A stretch of DNA of 18,546 bases. It comes from Planctomycetota bacterium (lineage in GTDB: Bacteria > Planctomycetota > Phycisphaerae > WQYP01). The notes beneath the pieces were generated by a model. That model searched no databases. It worked only from the letters and a program-made list of their open reading frames with translations, and was not told the DNA's origin. The stretch spans positions 1 to 18,546 of the forward strand of contig JAKATV010000437.1 in NCBI GenBank assembly GCA_021818565.1, in the 5' to 3' direction. The position numbers and the translations under genes were made by a program. This document shows, in pieces, positions 1 to 7,203 of the stretch. Within the stretch, counting starts at the first letter, position 1; each line of letters opens with the position of its first letter.

Positions 1-125
1 AGTAATAGCATCCTCGCGCGTTGCGAGCGATAAGCGGGATCCCGTCGTGATCGACTGATTCGCTCCAAATCCGCCTGAATTTCGGGTTCGAGTGTTAACC
101 CTGCCCTGCGTGGCATAAACGGCAT
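1..125 (-). CDS. IS630-type transposase, N-terminal part (runs off left edge)
   Basis: Reading the minus strand from position 125 gives an open frame of 41 codons that leaves the window without a stop. It begins MPFMPRRAGLTLEPEIQADL and continues with ERISRSRRDP and AYRSQRARMLL. This is the style of the N-terminal helix-turn-helix region of IS630-family transposases and related IS630-like orphan HTH proteins: an LTL.xE...LERxxRSR opening followed by xxRARMLL. A good Shine-Dalgarno sequence (GGAAGG, about 10 bases upstream of the ATG) supports the start; a second in-frame ATG lies three codons in. The catalytic DDE part would be outside the window, so completeness cannot be judged. The gene follows the GH16 gene on the same strand with about 60 bases between. 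It could also be a non-mobile IS630-like HTH protein. Confidence 0.7.
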   Translation of the reverse strand, partial: MPFMPRRAGLTLEPEIQADLERISRSRRDPAYRSQRARMLL

Positions 126-185
126 ACTACACATTCCTTCCTTGGAAAGGATATAGTATACGCCATCGAATCTTGAATTGCAATG
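126..185. other. Gap between GH16 stop and transposase start
   Basis: This 60-base gap contains an imperfect palindrome (CCTTCCTTGGAAAGG, about 136-150) next to an AT-rich stretch (ATATAGTATAC). It would be the natural place for the terminal inverted repeat of the IS630-like element, but with only one end in the window no IR or TA target duplication can be proved. The GGAAGG at 133-138 (minus strand) is the transposase Shine-Dalgarno. Confidence 0.3.
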
Positions 186-1070
186 TTATTTTAGAATCAC
201 ACTACTAGAGGATGACAATTGCCAAACATTCACATCCTGCACCTGCATGGTCGTGGGAAAGGATGCCCAGGAAGGTGGGTTGCCGGGCCAGCCTCCGATC
301 GCCAGGTCCAGAAGCAGGTACATGTTTTGGCTTTGCGCGATATTGGCCTGCGAACTGTTGACGGTATCAACCAGATTACCGTTGAAGTAAGAGCTGATCG
401 CATTGGGTGTCCACATCATGCCGTAATCGTTAAAGCTCGTAGCTTCGTTTACGCCGGTATAGTACATGCCCGTTCCGGCGGAGGCGGCATTGCCGCTGGA
501 ATTGGTGTAGTGGTACGTCGCGTAATAGTCATAGGATGTGCCAACGGATCCCGCCTGGTTGTTGTATGTTTGCTGCGGTGCTTCCATGACATCAATTTCC
601 GGAGGCCATCCATTTTGCAGCATCCAGAATGCCGGCCAAGTACCCAGCGTGTAGGGAATTTGAATTTTTGCTTCGACGTAACCATACGTAAAGTTCAGCA
701 TGCCGCTGGTATTCACCAAGCCTGTGGTATATCCATAACCATCCGTGCTCTGATTATGAGCGGTAAGATTCAGTGTGTTGTTGGCTACGGTAACATTGCC
801 CGGCTCGCCAATACTATTGCTGCTTGGAGGAACATTGCTGCCCCACGGTTGCCCAAAATTCCATTTAAGCGAATTCAACGAATTGCCGTTAAATTGGCTG
901 GACCATAGCAACTGATAGCCGGGTACCGGAGGGTCGGCTGAAACTCGGGTGGCCGCAACGCCCAGCCAGCAGGCCGCCAGCGCGGCCATTACCACCATGC
1001 GGCGCGCTGACCACGTAACTAACGTAGCCTTAGAACGCTTCGGCGCAACTCTCGGTATTACTACATCCAT
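186..1070 (-). CDS. Secreted GH16 (laminarinase-type) endo-glycosidase
   Basis: This is a glycoside hydrolase family 16 enzyme, a retaining endo-beta-glycanase with a beta-jelly-roll fold. The catalytic signature EIDVME is visible (numbered from the first ATG): E159 nucleophile, D161 assisting, E164 acid/base, in the bulged ExDxxE form typical of laminarinase-like members. Flanking family features are GYVEAKIQIP with TWPAFWML before the motif and LDLAIGGWPGNP near the end. A signal peptide is clear: RR followed by a hydrophobic run, with likely cleavage after RVSA near residue 46. About 295 residues is normal for a single GH16 domain and the C-terminus (VQDVNVWQ) looks intact. Two adjacent ATGs exist at 1073 and 1070. 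GAGG sits only 2 bases before the first and 5 before the second, so 1070 is preferred. Substrate (beta-1,3-glucan, beta-galactan or other) cannot be assigned. The gene is divergent from the XylR-type regulator and is probably controlled by it. Confidence 0.9.
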   Translation of the reverse strand: MDVVIPRVAPKRSKATLVTWSARRMVVMAALAACWLGVAATRVSADPPVPGYQLLWSSQFNGNSLNSLKWNFGQPWGSNVPPSSNSIGEPGNVTVANNTLNLTAHNQSTDGYGYTTGLVNTSGMLNFTYGYVEAKIQIPYTLGTWPAFWMLQNGWPPEIDVMEAPQQTYNNQAGSVGTSYDYYATYHYTNSSGNAASAGTGMYYTGVNEATSFNDYGMMWTPNAISSYFNGNLVDTVNSSQANIAQSQNMYLLLDLAIGGWPGNPPSWASFPTTMQVQDVNVWQLSSSSSVILK

Positions 1071-1073
1071 CAT

Positions 1074-1323
1074 TTCCTCAATTCATCGAAGGCAGCGGGC
1101 TATTACGGCTAGCAGTGCACCGCCGGTCTAACTCTTCGCGCCAGAAAACGTCCAAACATCCTGCGATTGCCCCGGCACCAGCGCCCATGGGCCATTTTAA
1201 AGCTCCGAGTTACAGCTTAGCCCATTGCCGGGAATAAAAATAGGTGAATTTGTGAAAAAAATATTCAGGATTTGTATCACGCCCGGGCCACTTCTGGTAC
1301 GATAATACATTGGAGGCTGGCCT
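1074..1323. promoter_or_regulatory. Divergent promoter region between GH16 and the XylR-type regulator
   Basis: This 250-base gap must hold promoters for both neighbours. For the regulator, an extended -10-like TGGTACGAT (1295-1303) is followed by a strong Shine-Dalgarno GGAGG at 1312-1316, seven bases before the ATG. No convincing -35 is seen at 17 bases (TTGTAT at 1272-1277 is 20 away). A perfect 10-bp palindrome GCCCATGGGC lies near 1182-1191. A weak direct repeat, GAATTTGT at 1246-1253 and GGATTTGT at 1268-1275, is 22 bases apart, close to the spacing of AraC/XylR half-sites. It overlaps an inverted pair TGAAT (1245-1249) / ATTCA (1263-1267). These are candidates for autoregulation only. 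Confidence 0.4.
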
Positions 1324-2547
1324 ATGCGGAAAAATAAAAGAGTGCTGTTCCTGGGTAACCTAGCAGTCGCTTATAACCGGGATGTACTGCGCGGCGTAGC
1401 GGAATTTGCAGGTCGCCAACCGGAGATTCGTGTTTTTTTTCCCGATAATTTTGAACCTGCGGATTTGCCTGCTCTGATTCGCGGCGACATTCATGGCGTG
1501 ATCGTTGCCGGTTGCCCGCCGGCCTGGAAACTTCCGGAGGCCATTGCCATTCGAGGTGTACCCGCTGTCGATGTTTCCGCTGAACTGGAGACTTCCAGCC
1601 TGCCACGGGTGGTTACCGATGATGCGGCTGTCGGACGCATGGCGGCGGATTATTTTATTGATCGCGGATTTCGGCGGCTCGTCTATTATGGCATGTCACA
1701 GCGGTATTGGTCGGATGCGCGACGCGACGGATTTATAGCCCAGGCGGCCGCACGGGGCGCAGCAGCGCAGTATTTTCGAAAACAGGAAGCCGAGGCTGAA
1801 GACCGCGCGGGTTTGTACCCCAGCACCGTCGTCCGCTGGCTGAAACATCTCTCAAAACCCGCCGCCATTTATGCCGGTGATGACCTACTGGGAGCCTATC
1901 TGGTTGAAGCGTGCCGGAACTTAAAAATCAGAGTTCCTGAAGATATTGCCATTCTTGGGACGGATAATGATGATTTATACGGCCAACTGCGCACACCCCA
2001 TTTATCCAGTATTCTTTTAGATAGCCGCAATATCGGTTTGCGTGCCATGGAATTGCTCTATCTGCGTATGCGCGGAAAAAAAATAAAGGCCATGACCGTG
2101 CTGATTCCGCCCATCCGGGTTATTACCCGTTTGTCTTCCGATATTTTCGGCGTTGAAGATGATCTGGTGCGGGATGCATTGGGGCTGATTCAGCAGAACC
2201 TGTCCAGCGGCGTATCGGTCAAATGGTTGGCGGATCAATTGGCCGTCTCACGACCGACTATGGAGCGGCATTTTCTTGCAGCACTGAACCGCACCCCGGC
2301 CACGGAAATTCAGCGCATCCAAATGGAAACGGCCCGGCAGCTTGTACTGGACTCGGATATGCCCATTGCCCAGGTGGCCCACAAATCCGGCTACAGTTCT
2401 CCCCGGCAATTCAGTACCTCGTTCCATAATTATTTCAGTGAAACCCCGCGAAACATGCGCAAAACGCACCGCTATGCCGCCGCCGCCCCGCCGGATTCCG
2501 GAACCCGAGGACTTATTGTGGTCGCAAAAAGCGAAAGTGAAGACTGA
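1324..2547 (+). CDS. XylR-type transcriptional regulator (sugar-binding domain plus AraC HTH)
   Basis: This is a DNA-binding sugar-responsive regulator with the two-part layout of Escherichia coli XylR. Residues about 5-270 form a LacI/periplasmic-binding-like sensor: it opens RVLFLGNLAVAYNRDVLRG and contains YYGMSQRYW, IYAGDDLLGAYLVEACR, and PEDIAILGTDNDDLYGQL leading into the LSSI hinge. Residues about 278-382 are an AraC-type double helix-turn-helix: WLADQLAVSRPTMERHF as first HTH, then ETARQLVLDSDMPIAQVAH and SGYSSPRQFSTSFHNYF as second. The ligand is unknown; XylR relatives bind xylose or other monosaccharides, and here a product of the flanking polysaccharide hydrolases is a reasonable guess. 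The start is supported by GGAGG seven bases upstream. It is divergent from GH16 and convergent with the large minus-strand operon. After the HTH the protein has a 25-residue low-complexity tail ending SESED that directly abuts a gene remnant. Confidence 0.92.
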   Translation: MRKNKRVLFLGNLAVAYNRDVLRGVAEFAGRQPEIRVFFPDNFEPADLPALIRGDIHGVIVAGCPPAWKLPEAIAIRGVPAVDVSAELETSSLPRVVTDDAAVGRMAADYFIDRGFRRLVYYGMSQRYWSDARRDGFIAQAAARGAAAQYFRKQEAEAEDRAGLYPSTVVRWLKHLSKPAAIYAGDDLLGAYLVEACRNLKIRVPEDIAILGTDNDDLYGQLRTPHLSSILLDSRNIGLRAMELLYLRMRGKKIKAMTVLIPPIRVITRLSSDIFGVEDDLVRDALGLIQQNLSSGVSVKWLADQLAVSRPTMERHFLAALNRTPATEIQRIQMETARQLVLDSDMPIAQVAHKSGYSSPRQFSTSFHNYFSETPRNMRKTHRYAAAAPPDSGTRGLIVVAKSESED

Positions 2548-3024
2548 GCCGATGTTCTGGTGTTTCATATCAACCCTTATGCCGCGGTGATCATGGGGGC
2601 ATTGGGTTTTGCCGTGGCGGTGGTGCTGCAATTCCGGGTAAAGCGCTACATTGCCTGGGTCTATTGGCTGCTGGTGGTCATGGTCAGTATTTTCGGCACT
2701 ATGGTGGCGGACGTGGCGCACGTGGTTTTGGGGGTGCCATATTATTTATCTACCTCGGTATTCGCTGCGGCGGTGATCGTGATTCTTATGTTGTGGTACC
2801 GCGTGGAGCAAACGCTTTCAATTCATAGCATTTATACGATGCGCCGAGAAATGTTTTAGTGGTCTACGGTGCTGGCCACCTTTGCTCTTGGCACTGCAGC
2901 CGGAGATTTGACCGCTACCACACTGCACCTGGGGTATCTGATTTCCGGCATTGTATTTACCATTCTGTTTGTGATCCCCGGCGTCGGATACAGGGCAAAA
3001 TCATATTTAACTAATGCGATGTGA
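2548..3024 (+). pseudogene. Remnant of a COG4705/DUF347-type membrane protein with in-frame TAG
   Basis: Directly after the regulator's TGA, in the same frame, the sequence reads ADVLVFHINPYAAVIMGALG, then LQFRVKRYIAWVYWL, FGTMVADVAHVVLGVPYY, WYRVEQTLSIHSIYTMRREMF, then TAG (2857-2859). It continues in frame with WSTVLATFALGTAAGDLTA, TLHLGYLISG and VIPGVGYR to TGA at 3022-3024. This is the conserved middle of the COG4705 (DUF347 repeat) membrane proteins, in which REMFYW is the expected reading across the stop, so a Tyr codon (TAT/TAC) has become TAG. The first roughly 30 residues (first helix and its GE motif) and the C-terminal helices (usually about 100 more residues) are absent. It is therefore cut at both ends and interrupted. 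An open stretch from a GTG at 2560 to 2859 could encode 99 residues with three hydrophobic segments, but no good Shine-Dalgarno precedes it. Confidence 0.85.
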
Positions 3025-3237
3025 TAAAGTCCAGTAAAAAATGACCGCAAAGTTGTGCGAATCAGCCGGTGAAAATCAAATCGTGTACCACCTCACATAG
3101 GCACAAAACTCATATAATATAAGCATGAAACCAAGATTGCTATGGTTTCTAGCCGGACAGTAGTGATCATGAATATCAGCACGTTCACAATCAGCTGGGC
3201 CTTCACAAGGAAAAAACAACCGAAAAATCCCGCTTAT
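3025..3237. other. Gap between convergent units, with one hairpin
   Basis: This 213-base region lies between the DUF347 remnant (plus) and the end of the long minus-strand operon. No coding sequence is supported. It contains an AT-rich stretch (CATATAATATAAG, near 3111-3123) and one perfect hairpin described separately. On the minus strand the sequence just after the operon's stop codon is T-rich (GGATTTTTCGGTTGTTTTTT) but lacks a strong stem in front, so it is not a standard intrinsic terminator. Confidence 0.5.
3127..3149. terminator. Candidate weak bidirectional hairpin between convergent genes
   Basis: GAAACCA (3127-3133) and TGGTTTC (3143-3149) form a perfect 7-bp stem with a 9-base loop. 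It sits about 90 bases beyond the end of the minus-strand operon and about 100 beyond the plus-strand remnant. No long U-tract follows in either direction, so termination is only a guess from position. Confidence 0.3.
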
Positions 3238-5397
3238 CTACAAAGTAACAGGGGTGACGCTTATGCCGCGGCTGGAACTGATGAGATCGAGATATCGCCC
3301 ATTGGCTTTTACGTTGTATAGCGATCCGGAAAAATAACGATTTACCCTTGGTCCGCGCAGCATAGGCCTTCCGGGAAGCGGATAAAAACCAAAAAGGCTG
3401 CGAATAATCACCTCGGCGAAGCAACCGCCGGCGGTCAAGTCATACATCTGGGTTTTGCTTGCCGGAGCGTCGCGGCTGCGCCCGATAAGTTCGTGGGATT
3501 GTCCGAACGGACCCGCACGGGTCACACCTTCACACCGCTGCATAAATGCCAGCGCCGCCGCCGGCTCCCCAAGCTGAGCCATAGCCTCAACCGTATACGC
3601 CGGCCAGGCGTCATACGCACCGGTCCAGCCATGGTCCGGGCGGCGGGCCAACGGCGACCGGGCTGCCGGATCTAGAGGTGAAAGCGCACGCATCCAATGG
3701 TCCGTAAGCAGTTGTGTGGAAACAAAATTCAGCATTTGCTGTCTGACGGCGGGTGAAATATCATCCGCCATACATTGTGTTATCGTAAAAAAGTCGATAC
3801 ATGTACGCACCGGTACCCGTCTGCCGTCGGCGTGCAGACAGGCCCAGTATCCCTGACCACCCACGTAAAGTCCCATTACCCGACCGGCTAGTTCATGGGC
3901 CAGATTCTCCAATTCGTCGGCCCGGCGATGGCGGCCCAGTTGTCGCCATAACCGCGCAGTCTGGCGCATCATAAACACATTGGCCGCATTGAGCGAAGGC
4001 ACAATTCCGATATAGCTTGGTACACATTCCAGGAGATTCCTCACACCGCCATAATCCGCCAGTCCGGTGCCAGGCCGCACCAGTTTGCGCCACCAGGTTG
4101 CGATCTGATCCATTGCTTCCATGACCGTTCCACTACCGGCGGGTTCCAGTAGAAAATCCCGATCACCAGTTACACATACATAGCGCAAAAGCAGCGAAAA
4201 CACCACATAGTCATTAAAGCTGTACCACGGCCCGACGCCCTTCCCTGTCAGACAGTCCTGCGCATAACAGGAATGAATATTCAATTTCAGCCATCCCAAC
4301 AGGATTCGCCGCAGGATGGCGGGGTCCAGCAGAGAAAATACAGTGGCCCATGTGGATGTGTCCCAAAAATACATGACCGTCACTGCATCTTGAGGGCTGC
4401 CGGTGACATAGGCCCGATCATACAGGGGCATACCGGTCCGGCAGAGATCCAGCAGCGATGCCACGGACATGTAATAGACGCGACGGACTTTCTCATCGGC
4501 GGTTTGCAGTCGCGGCAGGCTGCCGGAATATACCGAGTTGCCGGGGGTGAATGCTGCCGCATACCGGCGTTGCCATGAAGCGCGACTGCCGTCAAACCGC
4601 GCATCAAAATTGTATACGGCAGCACGCGCCTGGGCTTGGACTTCCTCGGGCCACTGTCCGCAGACCAGTACCATATCAGCACGCCACGCATCTTTGGCCG
4701 CTAGATTCACCCGCCAAGTGCCATGCGCACCCTTAGCGCCCGTATGAAGATGTTGCGGCGCAGGCTTGATTTGATAGATGGCAAGCGCCGGTGACTTGGA
4801 ATCCTTTATTGTCACGCCCGACCGGTCATCCAAAAGAGTGATGGAGAACTCCGTCGGATTCCGCGGACTGGGGTGTGGCCATGCCCAACCTGCGGCATAT
4901 TGACGGATCATTCCCTGAAAATTCAATGTCAGGTGCAGATTCCTGGCCGAACCGGGGTTATGAATTCGGATACGAAACAACACGCCGGGCTGATCCGCCA
5001 GCAAGGCCACAGCGGTTTGTACTTCGACCCCTTCAACCACGCCACGCCGCAAAATCTGGTAGGGGTACCAGCGGTATTGCTGCGCGGCAACAGTCTTGCC
5101 ATTAAGCAAAAGTTCGGCGGAGGTTCCGCCGAAGGATAGTGGTGGAAACGCCAACGCGCTGACGGAAAGAATATCGGCATCGGTTGCCGCCGCTCCAAGG
5201 GTGTTGTGCACGGACGGTAGGGATTTCAATTCCGCCGCAGTGCACCACTCGGCGGCCAGGTCATCGGCGTCCGGAATACCTGACGGCAAAGCGGCATGCT
5301 CTGCCGCGAAGTGCGATGCCATCGCAGACCCTGCCGATCGGGCTACAAGGACCCCCGAAGCCATGGCGGAAATCATAAAGCGACGTCGATTGATCAT
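3238..5397 (-). CDS. Tat-exported six-hairpin-glycosidase-like protein of unknown family
   Basis: This 719-residue protein begins MINRRRFMISAMASG, a twin-arginine type signal followed by a hydrophobic alanine-rich segment to about residue 28, so export through Tat is likely. Residues about 75-280 look like a beta-rich domain. From about residue 300 to 690 the protein has the feel of an (alpha/alpha)6 barrel: YFWDTSTWATVFSLLDP (about 343-359), then GVGPWYSFNDYVVFSLLLR (about 387-405) with aromatic and acidic residues typical of barrel clefts, and DHGWTGAYDAWPAYTVEAMA late in the chain. Such patterns occur in GH63/GH78/GH37-like six-hairpin glycosidases, but no family signature is complete enough to name it or its catalytic acids. 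It is the last gene of the operon. AGGAG lies 10 bases before the ATG and 42 bases separate it from the GH79-like gene. Confidence 0.75.
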   Translation of the reverse strand: MINRRRFMISAMASGVLVARSAGSAMASHFAAEHAALPSGIPDADDLAAEWCTAAELKSLPSVHNTLGAAATDADILSVSALAFPPLSFGGTSAELLLNGKTVAAQQYRWYPYQILRRGVVEGVEVQTAVALLADQPGVLFRIRIHNPGSARNLHLTLNFQGMIRQYAAGWAWPHPSPRNPTEFSITLLDDRSGVTIKDSKSPALAIYQIKPAPQHLHTGAKGAHGTWRVNLAAKDAWRADMVLVCGQWPEEVQAQARAAVYNFDARFDGSRASWQRRYAAAFTPGNSVYSGSLPRLQTADEKVRRVYYMSVASLLDLCRTGMPLYDRAYVTGSPQDAVTVMYFWDTSTWATVFSLLDPAILRRILLGWLKLNIHSCYAQDCLTGKGVGPWYSFNDYVVFSLLLRYVCVTGDRDFLLEPAGSGTVMEAMDQIATWWRKLVRPGTGLADYGGVRNLLECVPSYIGIVPSLNAANVFMMRQTARLWRQLGRHRRADELENLAHELAGRVMGLYVGGQGYWACLHADGRRVPVRTCIDFFTITQCMADDISPAVRQQMLNFVSTQLLTDHWMRALSPLDPAARSPLARRPDHGWTGAYDAWPAYTVEAMAQLGEPAAALAFMQRCEGVTRAGPFGQSHELIGRSRDAPASKTQMYDLTAGGCFAEVIIRSLFGFYPLPGRPMLRGPRVNRYFSGSLYNVKANGRYLDLISSSRGISVTPVTL

Positions 5398-5439
5398 TGC
5401 TTGATCACTCCTGCTGTTATCAAGTGTGTGCGCGGACTG

Positions 5440-6999
5440 TTACTGCCCCGAAACACGCACGATCGCGGCGGATGCCGGCGGGACGTACAGCGTAAAATTA
5501 CCGTGGCTGCGGGAATTCATCGCTCGCCATCGTCCATGCCATGGAGCATGATTGGTAATTGCCGCACCACCGAGGGTGACGCCATGCTGCGCTCCCACGT
5601 CGCCGTGCGGTGCCCGCAGAAACATCACCCGGGCGCTATGTGCTGTAAAGTCATGAAAAGCAAGCGTTGCTTCCGCTGGGCGCGCATGGCGGCCATATTC
5701 CTTGTTAATAATGGTTACGTATTGCGTTTTGGCCGTCCCCACTGCGTAGGCGGTAAGATTCAGGTGATCCACGTTGGTCAACATTGCCGGCTCCACGCGG
5801 CCATGACTGCCGAGGTCAAACGCTCTGAAGGCGTATCCTTTCGGTCGCATCTTATATCCCCCTGACCGGCCGACGTAAATGGTATCGGTGGGAATCCATC
5901 GCGTATTATGAAAATTAATGCCGCAGCAACCATGGGCCGCCCACCAGTGCATTAAATCCAGCGCCCAGAGCGCCGAGGCAAAGGCGTTGCTGGCACCGTT
6001 GACGCCGTACAGATAATCATTCATCTCCGTCATCCGACAGGGAAAACCCGTTGCCAGAACAGGAGCGACATTGTGGTGAAAAAACCTTGGATACCGCTTG
6101 ACCGGCCATGATCGCCCGAGCATCCGTTTAATCGCCATCGCCGACGACATGCCGATACGCGTCCCGGGGATAAATGGCCCTCCGCCAACGTACCAATGCT
6201 GGGTGATCAGGATGACATGCCCCCAGTGTTTCTGGTCGCGCGCAAACCATGCCGCCCAAAGCTTGCCGGCCGCATCAGGCCCCGCAAACTTGGCAGTCGG
6301 AACGGCGCGTAGAATCGTCAATGCAAATTTTCGCCAGTCCGCCAGATAGGAGCGATATCCCCTTATGGCGGGGTCAGTGCCGGTTCCGGCACCGTGGGGC
6401 GGGTAATGGTAACTCGGAACGTCCGGCTCATTGCCCAAGGCAAAACATTCCAGGTTCCGTCGATAGCTTGTCCAGATGTAACGGGCGGTGGCGGCGTCGC
6501 GTCGAGGATTACCATTAAGCAACTGAAGGGAATAGATCACCTTGACCCCCGCAGCCTTGGCAAAACCAAATACCCGATCAATGTCAGCGTCAGAGGGATG
6601 TGCTGCGTGCAACCCATCCAAGGTGCCGCCGCCCAGGCGCAGATTGCGCACACCCATATTTCTAAACAGTGTAATTAACTGCTTATCAATGGGAGAAAAC
6701 AGCGGGCGCGAACTTCCACGGATGCCGGCCCGGTCAGCTGGCGTGGGCGTTTCCGACATTGTCTCGAAGCTTAGCCCGCAGAAATTATGCGGAATTGCAT
6801 ACCCTTTTTTCCGTGCCTGAATGTGAATCGCGACCGGGACCACCGCGGACGACGTCCGCGGCCTGATAACCGTGGCGGCGTGTGCTCGGCCAATCGCAAT
6901 CAAGCCCAGGAATGCCAAAATAGTCGGCACCCGGAGACCAGCTGCGGCCCGAAGCGGTCGAATAGAAGCATGAATGGCGGTAACGGTTTTGTAACTCAT
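5440..6999 (-). CDS. Secreted GH79-like beta-glucuronidase (clan GH-A)
   Basis: This 519-residue secreted enzyme resembles GH79 beta-glucuronidases (heparanase-like retaining enzymes with a (beta/alpha)8 barrel and a C-terminal beta domain). Visible hallmarks in order: NFCGLSFET near residues 72-80 (start of the barrel), RNLRLGGGTLDG near 118-129, the clan GH-A acid/base motif FALGNEPD with E191, ITQHWYVGGGP near 265-275, the nucleophile region CRMTEMNDYL with E325, and GINFHN at about 360-365. The C-terminal part from about residue 405 (TAYAVGTAK to VPPASAAIVRVSG) fits the beta-sandwich that closes such enzymes. The N-terminus has a hydrophobic stretch ending IGRAHA near residue 41, fitting a Sec signal. 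AGGAG is about 12 bases before the ATG. In GH79 the expected action is release of GlcA or 4-O-methyl-GlcA from plant polymers. A GH39/GH30-like activity is a less likely alternative. Confidence 0.82.
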   Translation of the reverse strand: MSYKTVTAIHASIRPLRAAAGLRVPTILAFLGLIAIGRAHAATVIRPRTSSAVVPVAIHIQARKKGYAIPHNFCGLSFETMSETPTPADRAGIRGSSRPLFSPIDKQLITLFRNMGVRNLRLGGGTLDGLHAAHPSDADIDRVFGFAKAAGVKVIYSLQLLNGNPRRDAATARYIWTSYRRNLECFALGNEPDVPSYHYPPHGAGTGTDPAIRGYRSYLADWRKFALTILRAVPTAKFAGPDAAGKLWAAWFARDQKHWGHVILITQHWYVGGGPFIPGTRIGMSSAMAIKRMLGRSWPVKRYPRFFHHNVAPVLATGFPCRMTEMNDYLYGVNGASNAFASALWALDLMHWWAAHGCCGINFHNTRWIPTDTIYVGRSGGYKMRPKGYAFRAFDLGSHGRVEPAMLTNVDHLNLTAYAVGTAKTQYVTIINKEYGRHARPAEATLAFHDFTAHSARVMFLRAPHGDVGAQHGVTLGGAAITNHAPWHGRWRAMNSRSHGNFTLYVPPASAAIVRVSGQ

Positions 7000-7203
7000 G
7001 GTGTACTTTTTCTCCTAATTAGATTGGCACGATTCATCTTTTTAATCCGCGATGCAACGGCCTGCTTTCGAGCTTGCCAGGCCGGATGTTATGCGAGCAG
7101 TGTTGCATTCTACAACAATGCAGTTCCTCTCGAAAACCACAACCTTTTCCATTTTCGCCGGAACACGCACTTCGCCAGCTGGTGCCAATACCCCACGATC
7201 GCG
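7000..7203. other. Gap between the GH79-like and second GH78-like genes
   Basis: At 204 bases this is the longest gap inside the operon. It holds the Shine-Dalgarno of the GH79-like gene (AGGAG near 7013-7017, minus strand) and a small inverted repeat TGCATT / AATGCA near 7103-7121. On the minus strand a frame continuing past the GH78-like stop stays open for about 54 codons and contains an ATG (MEKVVVFERNCIVV...), but no Shine-Dalgarno or family match supports it as a gene. A secondary promoter may be here; no clear -35/-10 pair was found. Confidence 0.4.

Noticed and set aside
60..110. GGGTTCGAGTGTTAACCC resembling a tRNA T-arm
   Set aside because: The loop and stem do not fit a T-arm, no acceptor or anticodon arms surround it, and the stretch is inside the transposase coding frame on the minus strand.
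219..908. 229-residue plus-strand open frame opposite the GH16 gene
   Set aside because: It is a shadow of the GH16 coding frame; it has no Shine-Dalgarno and no family likeness, while the minus frame has a full GH16 motif.
2248..2721. 157-residue minus-strand frame over the end of the regulator
   Set aside because: It lies opposite the conserved AraC helix-turn-helix and the DUF347 remnant and shows no protein family features.
3105..3125. TATAAT-like sequence as a plus-strand promoter
   Set aside because: The only sequence downstream on that strand is the 3' end of the convergent operon; no -35 and no gene to drive.
29..3238. Shared 12-mer GATAAGCGGGAT at 29-40 and at 3227-3238 (opposite strand)
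   Set aside because: A few 12-base matches are expected by chance in 18.5 kb on both strands, and the match does not extend.
7000..7203. Possible small protein (MEKVVVFERNCIVV...) after the second GH78-like gene
   Set aside because: The frame is open but has no Shine-Dalgarno, no recognisable features and is short enough to be chance.
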